DNA from: Kappaphycus alvarezii
Lineage: Eukaryota; Rhodophyta; Florideophyceae; Gigartinales; Solieriaceae
Length of the DNA stretch: 64,000 bases
Assembly: GCA_002205965.3 (NCBI GenBank)
Contig: NADL03000183.1
Location: 1-64,000, forward strand
Direction of reading: 5' to 3'
The translations under genes were made by a program, and so were the position numbers. The notes under the pieces were generated by a model. That model ran no database searches. It was not told the origin of the DNA and worked only from the letters and a program-made list of their open reading frames with translations. Positions 57,271 through 64,000 of this stretch are shown here, in pieces. Numbering within the stretch: position 1 is the stretch's first letter; each line of letters opens with the position of its first letter.

Positions 57271-59584
57271 GCTGCCCTACCTCCACCTTAAATCGAGATC
57301 GATTTGTCCCGGCGTGATCTACCAGGAGATCATTAAAAATTCGAAATTTTTGGCTGAGATAACCGTTGGAAAATCAAGTTTTTTTGCACGCCGTAACATT
57401 GCTGGCACCAAATCGTCGATTGGAGACTGCTTCCCCCATTATAAGAATACTTGTTCAACGAACCCGCGGTTTAGAGGCTGTTTGTTGGCACTGGAGTGTC
57501 ATTGCGGACTATAATAACGAGGACGGTTGGCTGGCTGTCTGGTTAGGAGGTATAGTCATTCGCAGCCCGATCAGAGAAGAAAACCAGTAATTAATCAAGG
57601 AAAGGTTGCGGAGGAACAGTTTTTTATCGCTGGCATGGATCAGGTTTTCCTGGAGCACACACTTTTGGAGGAGGTCGACTACATTACACCGGTACCGGTT
57701 TCAGATGACCCAGCTCCCGCACCTCCAAACCAGAGGCCCAACATCGCGTCTCAAACCCCCGATCTTTCTGAACAGTCTCTGCCATCTCTAAAAAGAGATC
57801 TTCACAACTCACACCCCAGTCATGTCGCATATACCGACCAAGTTCCGCGGTTGTCTAGCAGAGACGTATGCAAAGTCGATGGACGATGCAGTGAATGCTT
57901 GTCTTGCTGATAATTCACGAGCAACTCAGGCGCTCACAAAAATATTTCTATTCCAGCAGTTATGCTTACGAACATTCACTCGTCAGATTCCTGCTCCAGT
58001 GAATAACGGTGGCACTCTATTACGGACAAAATGAGGGAAAGAATAGATTTATGGAACGCGGGGCACTTCAGAACACTACGGGCGCAAGCACTCGACCAGC
58101 CCAAACACCGCACCGCACGAGTTCGGTCCACTTCGGACCAGCAACAGGTCAATGTAAAACGGGCGACAAAACTGGCCAAAGAAGGTGCGTACGGAAAGGC
58201 TGCACAAGCTTTGCGCTCGCTAGGCGTTCTAACAGCTACCAGTGATGTAATCGATGCCCTTATCGATAAACATCCCCAACAGGCCCCCGATGAAACAACT
58301 CCAGTCAGGGGAACATCCTCTACTAACTACATTTTCCGACCGATCACTGAAGACGAAGTCCTTGGCGCTATCAGGGCTTTTAAACCAGGATCCTCTCCCG
58401 GAGGCTCAGGTCTAAAGCCTTGCTACCTGGTAGAACTGCTAAGAAGTCCATCCTCATCGGGGAATTCAGGCGTTTTGGCAGCTCTTACGAGACTTGTTAA
58501 TGTTCTTGCAACTGGAAAGCACCAGACGTCTCGCTCCTTGGATCGCTGGTGCTCCACTTACCCCTTTGGCGAAGAAGGACATGTCGCCCAGGCCAATCGA
58601 CGTTGGGGAGACGTTGCGCAGGTTAGTCGGTAGTTGCTTAATGAGGGGAGTGTCCGAGAAGGCGGCAGACTACCTCCAACCTCTCCAAGTGGGTATCGCC
58701 ACAAAGTCGGGTACCGACACAGTCGTGCACGGAATCCGACGAGTCGTTCAGGAGTAGGCAGTAACCCAGCATATGGTTATTGACTGTCGATCTCAAGAAC
58801 GCTTTTAATATGTGCAGCAGACCCGCTTTTCTGACCGCGTGGGACAGCTATTCCCATAGTTACAGCCTTGGGTCTCATATTGCTATGCAAACGAGCCCGC
58901 ATTCCTGTGGGTAGGTAGTCACACAATAAGAAGCGTCTGCGGGACCCAACAGGGAGACAATCGTAGAGGCCTCCTCTTCGACCTGGTGCTGCACCCTATT
59001 ATCCTCAAAATACAAGAACTCTTCAGTTCAGAGGAAGGGGAGAACAGAGACTTGGCAAAGTTGTTACTTCAACTGTGGTACCACGATGACGGGTATATTA
59101 TCGGGCGCCACGACCAACTCGTCAAAGCCATCGAAGTACCTCGCTCCGTGGATGCTGAAAGCCGAGGACTGCACTAGTCGCTGCCGAAGGGCACCGTCTG
59201 GTGGCCTACAGCCCCTCCAGGGTCAGCACAGAGTCTCTACCCAGACGGGATTAAGCAAGAGTACAGCAAGGGTACTTCCGTCCTGAACGCCCCCGTCGGT
59301 ACTAAGGAATACACGACACGGTCCTTTAAGAACCATGTCTCATCCCTCAGACCATTCCTCGAGACCATTGCTGACCTTGAGAATAGGCAAGTGGCATTCC
59401 AGCTACTGCGTAACTGTTTTGGCGTTTGAAAAGTAGGCTACTTGTAACGGGTAGTGCCCCGTCTTGCACTGGAGAAGGAGCGGAAGAGTTCGACAGGATG
59501 ATGGAGGACTGTGTTCGAAAATTGGCAGGGGGAGTACTGGATTCGGAAGTATTCCGAGAACTCCAGCTGCTGGTCACACCAAAG
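57271..59584 (+). mobile_element. LINE (non-LTR retrotransposon), interrupted, 3'-cut
   Basis: The coding signal starts just across copy E: an ATGGCCAC start is at 51,495-51,502, repeated through the target duplication, and the frame continues from 57,266 to about 57,514. Further on come THTPVMSHIPTKFRG (frame near 57,810-57,860), then a 200-codon frame (58,031-58,633) with AKEGAYGKAAQALRSLGV and FRPITEDEVLGAIRAFKPGS. RT motifs follow: RPIDVGETLRRLVGSCLM (58,590-58,645), TVDLKNAFNMC (motif A, Asp codon 58,789) and CGTQQGD (about 58,940). Motif C is YHDDGYIIG (59,079-59,105). The end carries NHVSSLRPFLETIADLENRQ and MMEDCVRKLAGGVLDSEVF. Frameshifts occur near 57,515, 57,860, 58,545, 58,760-58,780, 58,960 and 59,160, so it is inactive. 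Copy F cuts off the 3' end. Confidence 0.8.
58031..59180 (+). pseudogene. Reverse transcriptase domain of the LINE
   Basis: Would copy the LINE RNA at the target site. Visible: the fingers region (ITEDEVLGAIRAFKPGSSPG), motif 2-type RPIDVGETLRRLVG, motif A with DLKNAFN, a B-type motif CGTQQGD and motif C YHDD. Several frame changes separate them. An apurinic-type endonuclease was not seen upstream, so the group may use a restriction-like endonuclease, as R2-type LINEs do. The group assignment is tentative. Confidence 0.75.
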
Positions 59585-60303
59585 TGATGTGCACAATTCG
59601 CACACGAAAAAAATCTAGATGAGGACCATGATTGTATACAGTATCGGAATTGGGAAGATATTTTTACACTTTTTGAATTTGCAAGATATTTTTAATTTGG
59701 GTGAGTGTGGCAAATTCGTCGGTTGATTTTTTTATTTTAGGACACGCTGTCATAGTAGATGTCAGTACAGTTCCAGGTTGTGGGTGATACTACAAGTAGC
59801 TCTGAAAGGTCTATATAATGGCCACATCAATTCCCACCCCTGGCCGATGGGTGGCTGGCATGTGTATGCCACCTAGATATTTTCCTTGAGGAAATATCTT
59901 CTAATAGTCTCTCTGGTTCACACGATTACCGTGAATACATTTTATGGTTATTTGTATGTTTGTTTGAGACTTTTTAGGGTGGCCAAAAGTCTATATAAGC
60001 CGAGTAAACTGCTTCCTTTAGTGGAGGTGAAGCAAGTTGGCAGACAACTTCAAGCCAAGTCCCGAGTAGTAGGAAGTTGAGAGTCAACTTCAGATCCAAA
60101 AAACTTTTTCTTACGCTAGTCGCAGAGCGTCGGTGGTAGACCCTGCCCTTTTATACTTGCTTGTAGCTTCCTCAACTCTCTTCTATATACACTCCCTTTT
60201 GTTCGTTCAACAATATCACGGCAGCACTTTTGTCGCTTGCAACACCTCCTTCTCAGGGTAATTGGTTCTGAGGATCTCCTCCCCCGCCGATTTACCCCTA
60301 TCA
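59585..60303 (+). repeat. 5' LTR of copy F
   Basis: 719 bases, TGATGTGCACAATTCGCACA to TTTACCCCTATCA, with CTATATAAGCC near 59,992. It lies directly against LINE sequence. Confidence 0.92.
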
Positions 60304-63208
60304 TTTGGTACTCTTGTGGAGGGGGTTGCACCCCAGGTATTCTAGTTGAGCAGTAGTAAGGAACACTTCGGGGGGATTTCTTTCTATAATCATGGATCCT
60401 AACGCTGCTCGTATAACGTTCACAGGGGCAAGACTGAAGACGTTGAGGAGTTTCTTTCCACATATGTCAACGTTGTGATGCGAGAGAAGGGCGATGAAGA
60501 GAAGGCCGCAAGTATCTTCGCCTATCTTCATGGTGACGCAAAGCACAAATATAAGTCAAGTTTATCGACGGGTGGTCTCTTAACGGGAATGGGCATAACT
60601 TCGGTGAGGTATGTAGTGGCTTGTGAAAGAGTATGCTAAGGAGGTAGAACCAGATGAGATGATTCGTACCGCCATAGAGGCCCGGCTCAACTTCGACGAT
60701 TTGTTAAGCTCATTGGTGTACTTGTGTGATTTTATGAAAAGGCTGGGTTCAACGCCCAAGCCAAGTACGGAATGCTGCGTAAGGCGGCTATGGGGGATAA
60801 GCGGCTCTCCGATTTCCTCCTCATCAAGGGCCCTCACACTTTTGATGAACTGAAGGGTACCATAGTAGAATTTGTCAAAAATTCGGAGACGTTTCAGTCA
60901 CTGAGTGAGGTACCGAGGGAAACCCGCACATCGATGTCTATCATACATCCTGAAAAGAATTATCAAAGGCCGGCTACTAGTGCAGCGGCATTAGAATCTG
61001 TCAGGAGCGATGTCAAAAATTGGAAGAAAGGTTGGAAACCCGATTCGATAATCGACTTGACATGATAACCTCGCAGTTGGAAAGCCTTACTCTACCATTA
61101 AGAAGAACTTGGGGCCCCTAAAGCCGCAGAAGTCTGTTCTTACTGTCACAAGCCTGGACACTTTGCAAACAGGTGTCCTGATAATCCACATAGAAACACT
61201 CGTTGTGGAAAGTGCGGTCGATATGGGCATCATGAAAGTAACTGCTGGTCTAAAGACAACAGAAGAGCAAATTTATCGGAAGCAAGGAGTGAGTCAGGAC
61301 CAGAGGTGAAAATCTTACAAAATAGAAGGGATCAAAGGTTGACGATGCCGGTAACGTATCCATCGCTGAAGAGATTAGTCAAGTCAATGTGACAAAAAGG
61401 GATGGGGAAGGGAACATTTTATCGAAGAAACCTAGGCTAGAGTATGGAATACTGGAGCATATCCAGCACCTACTACCTCCTCGAACCAAGAGGTCTGATC
61501 AAGTTGTTCCAGGAGTGGGAGTCACTCCGGCCAAGAAGACGAAAAAGAGTAAGAAAGTTAAGAGTATCTCTAAGGACGTACTAGAGTATGTGAAGAGGTA
61601 CAATTTGGTGGCTGAGCTTGCATCGGCCCCAACTGGGATAACGTTTGGTCAACTTTTGAGGGGCGACGAGGACGATGCGAGAAAAGAACTCAAAAAAATT
61701 ATCAGGTCTAATAAGTCCGCTAAGGGTAAGAAACTGTTTCTTCAATCGGCCTCGACAGCACCAAGACGTCTTAAGCTGGTACCAGTCAAAGTATTGGGTA
61801 TGAAAACCAAGCTCTCTTCGATTCGGTGCTGTTCCAAACCTCATTTCAGAAACTTTGGTGACAGATCTAGGTCTCGACGTTACTCCAACGACTCGAAAAA
61901 TAACTGTAGCGGAACCGTCTCAAAATGCATGGGCACTGTTGACAAGGTTTCCGTGTTCTTTGGGGAATCTAAAGTTGATGTAGACTTTCTTGTCATGCCG
62001 GATCTCCCTTTCGATGCAATCATTGGCTGCCCCACATGAAAGACTAGGGACATGCATTGACTTGGGCAACCAAATAGTTTCAGTAATATTGACGGCAGAA
62101 CCGTGAAGATGCCCCTGGATTTCGACAAAAGCACGATTCCTGAAGATTTAAAAGAAACGGACAGTGAAGATTTCACTTCTAGCTATGACAGCGAAGATTC
62201 GGAACCAACTAACACTTTCGGTGGAAAAGGGTATCCTCGGGGGTAATGAACATGGCATGGGACGATTATGATTCCGGGTTTGAAACAGATGACGACTGGA
62301 ATTCTAGGATAGGTTTGAAACTGAATGTGTTTCTTTGCGATGATATCGAATCAAAGGACAGAATTCGGAGCATGAAAGAAGATTACCTTTGCAAAGAAAA
62401 TAAGAATACGTCGAATTCCATATATGAAGATGTGAGCACGACGAAGAGGTCCTTCAAAATATTGAGGTTGAGGATCAAAAAAAGGGCGCCAAATGGCAGA
62501 AATCCAAGGAAAAGTGCACACCTTCCCGCCCCGTCACTGAAAATATCCGACATGTTAACATCTTCCGAAGTAATTGCATGGAGCGTTTCAGATGTAAGAC
62601 AAGCAAGTGTACCGTTACTCACTCGTTCGAACTTACCGACACTCAACCGATTTACCACAAGCCTAGACGTCAACCGCCAAAATATGACCAATTTATCTCA
62701 GAAAATGTTACAAGTATGCTGAAAAATGATATTATTCGACCAGTTTCATCCCATGGTCGTTTCCAGTTGTGGTCGCACCAAAGAAGGATGGAAAGCTGCG
62801 CTTTTGCGTCGATTACCGACAACTGAACCAGAGAATGATACCCGATCGATTTCCGATTCCGAACATGGAGGAGATCCTCGAGGACCTGAGGACGGGAGAT
62901 ATTTCACCTCAATTGACCTTTACACTGGCTATTGGCAGATTCCATTGGATGAAAAATGTAAGGAAAAACAACCTTTACCAGCAAAGCCGGTACGTTCAGG
63001 TTCGAAGTGATGCCTTTTGGTCTCATGAATGCACCAGCTACATTCCAAAGAATGATGAACGAGGTTTTGAAAGGACTTCCATTCGCAAGAGTCTATATCG
63101 ATGATGTCGTCATATTCTCAGAAACATTGGATCAGCACATCTCGCACGTCAAGAAAGTTGTGGAGAGGATATCGGAGTATAGCTTGAAAGTTAAGTTGAG
63201 CAAATGTA
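59585..63208 (+). mobile_element. Ty3/gypsy-type element, copy F, 5' half
   Basis: Intact-looking LTR (59,585-60,303) with the standard U3, Gag start at 60,392, two knuckles near 61,135-61,245, protease near 61,800-62,040, and RT with YIDD at 63,093-63,104. The sequence ends abruptly in RT and joins a copia-type end. It carries about fifteen interruptions and lacks its second half. Confidence 0.92.
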
Positions 63209-63435
63209 TCCTGATAATTAAAATGCAAACCAGGATAATAATGCAACCCAGGAGAGGATTCGTTCTTTCTTTGTACTGTAATAATTATATTGTGACACGC
63301 CCCTCGGAAGGACGAATCATCTATTCCGATTGCAGTGCTCACCCGCTTCTGCTGCTTATCGATTGATAGGCGTTTTCGTTTTTCGGTTTTCAAAGAATCT
63401 TTTCAAACAGCCGTTTTTGATTTCCCTTTCTGTTT

Positions 63436-63605
63436 CTGCTGCTGCTTGTTTTTTCATTCTGCTGCGGCTACGTATATTTTTCATCCTGCTGCTGCTAAGT
63501 ATTTTTCTTTTTGTTCTGCTGCTGCTATGTAATTTTTCATTCTGCTGCTCCTATTTGATTTTTCATTCTGCTGCTGTTTTTTTCTGTTCTGCTGCTGAGC
63601 AAGTC
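63436..63605. repeat. Degenerate ~26-bp tandem repeat, CTG-rich
   Basis: Five or six units of the form TTTTTCATTCTGCTGCTGCT with variable A/T spacers. On the minus strand they read GCAGCAGCAGAATGAAAAA. Located in the presumed 3' LTR of the copia-type element. Confidence 0.7.
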
Positions 63606-63634
63606 ACATTTCTTTCTGCTTCTGCAATAAATAA

Positions 63635-63740
63635 AAGGTTCAACTGAAACCATTACACCATTACATTGCTGAAACCATTGCACATACTAAAGGTTCAACT
63701 GAAACCATTACATAACTGAAACCGTTACACATACTAAGAG
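63635..63740. repeat. Two-unit ~55-bp tandem repeat
   Basis: AAAGGTTCAACTGAAACCAT occurs at about 63,636 and 63,690, each time followed by an ...ACTGAAACC(A/G)TT(A/G)CACATACT phrase. Lies between the CTG-rich repeat and the copia-type coding end. Confidence 0.6.
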
Positions 63741-64000
63741 ATTCCATGGCTACCTAAGTACCATAAGCCCAATCATCGGCACAATGCGTCTCTCGTCATT
63801 GATTTCGTTAACAGATCCGCTTTGTTCCGATTGGAAGGTACGTGTTCCAACTTGATTACGCCGTCACGAATAAGTTCCTTCACCTTGTGTACCCTGAGGT
63901 CTATGTGCTTGTTTTGGCGTCACGTGATCTGCCATGGCATTGACATGGCCACTGTGCTGTCCGTTTTGATTACGGTTGGGCAGAAATATCCGTCCTCAGA

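Larger units (their letters stand above)
63209..64000 (-). mobile_element. Ty1/copia-type element, 3' end
   Basis: On the minus strand, 63,770-64,000 reads KHIDLRVHKVKELIRDG, then LEHVPSNRNKADLLTKSM. This is the typical end of the copia RNase H domain, where KHIDxRxH and ADxLTK are hallmarks. To the left lies probable 3' LTR or 3' UTR sequence with tandem repeats. The element continues past the window and is at least lightly broken. It borders the cut end of copy F. Confidence 0.8.

Noticed and set aside
1-64000. CRISPR arrays, bacterial operons, rRNA genes
   Set aside because: No regularly spaced short repeats with unique spacers, no ribosomal RNA signatures, and the gene types are eukaryotic.

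Overview
The window comes from a eukaryotic nuclear genome with many repeats. The signs are abundant Ty3/gypsy-type LTR retrotransposons, one Ty1/copia-type end, non-LTR (LINE) retrotransposon pieces, a short telomere-like CCCTAAAA tract and few host genes, with no bacterial operon structure. The host could be an early-diverging fungus or another unicellular eukaryote. The sequence alone does not settle this, so no species is named.

Layout. 1-1062: 3' part of an LTR plus the start of gag, cut off and joined to a unique region. 1063-6334: two converging unrecognised host genes, one on + (Lys/Ser-rich tail) and one long gene on - that opens with a ParB/sulfiredoxin-like domain. 6335-8790: AT-rich and apparently gene-free. 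8790-12940: a telomere-like tract, then two diverged direct copies of a ~1.35-kb LTR-related repeat (an old element). 13125-20637: near-complete minus-strand Ty3/gypsy element (copy B). 20638-26973: an island with a broken RHS/YD-repeat gene and small dispersed repeats. 26974-34364: plus-strand sister (copy C). 34915-39520: truncated minus-strand sister (copy D). 39521-44823: an island with a small secreted-protein gene, LINE 3' tails, an inverted-repeat (MITE-like) element and a recurrent ~35-bp motif. 44824-50551: a different Ty3/gypsy element with a chromodomain-like end (copy G). 50553-50870: a LINE tail. 51504-57265: an internally shortened member of the B/C family with a different U3 (copy E), inserted at the start of a LINE-like frame. 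57271-59584: LINE. 59585-63208: 5' part of another B/C-family element (copy F). 63209-64000: 3' end of a minus-strand Ty1/copia-type element.

The main family (A-F) has ~0.7-kb LTRs with TG...CA ends, Gag with two CCHC knuckles, a DSGA protease, RT with YIDD, RNase H, integrase, and a third reading frame after pol. That third frame holds two copies of a ~100-residue domain of unknown function around an Arg/Gly/Pro/Ser-rich linker. Three different U3 segments are found on the same R-U5-gag body, so the family has exchanged promoters. Many differences between sister copies are one-base length changes, so some broken frames may be assembly errors rather than decay.

Most notable points: the duplicated third-ORF domain, the U3 swapping, the ParB-like nuclear protein gene, the eukaryotic RHS/YD gene whose C-terminal toxin position is taken by a membrane segment, and a ~35-bp motif seen about ten times only in the two host-DNA islands.
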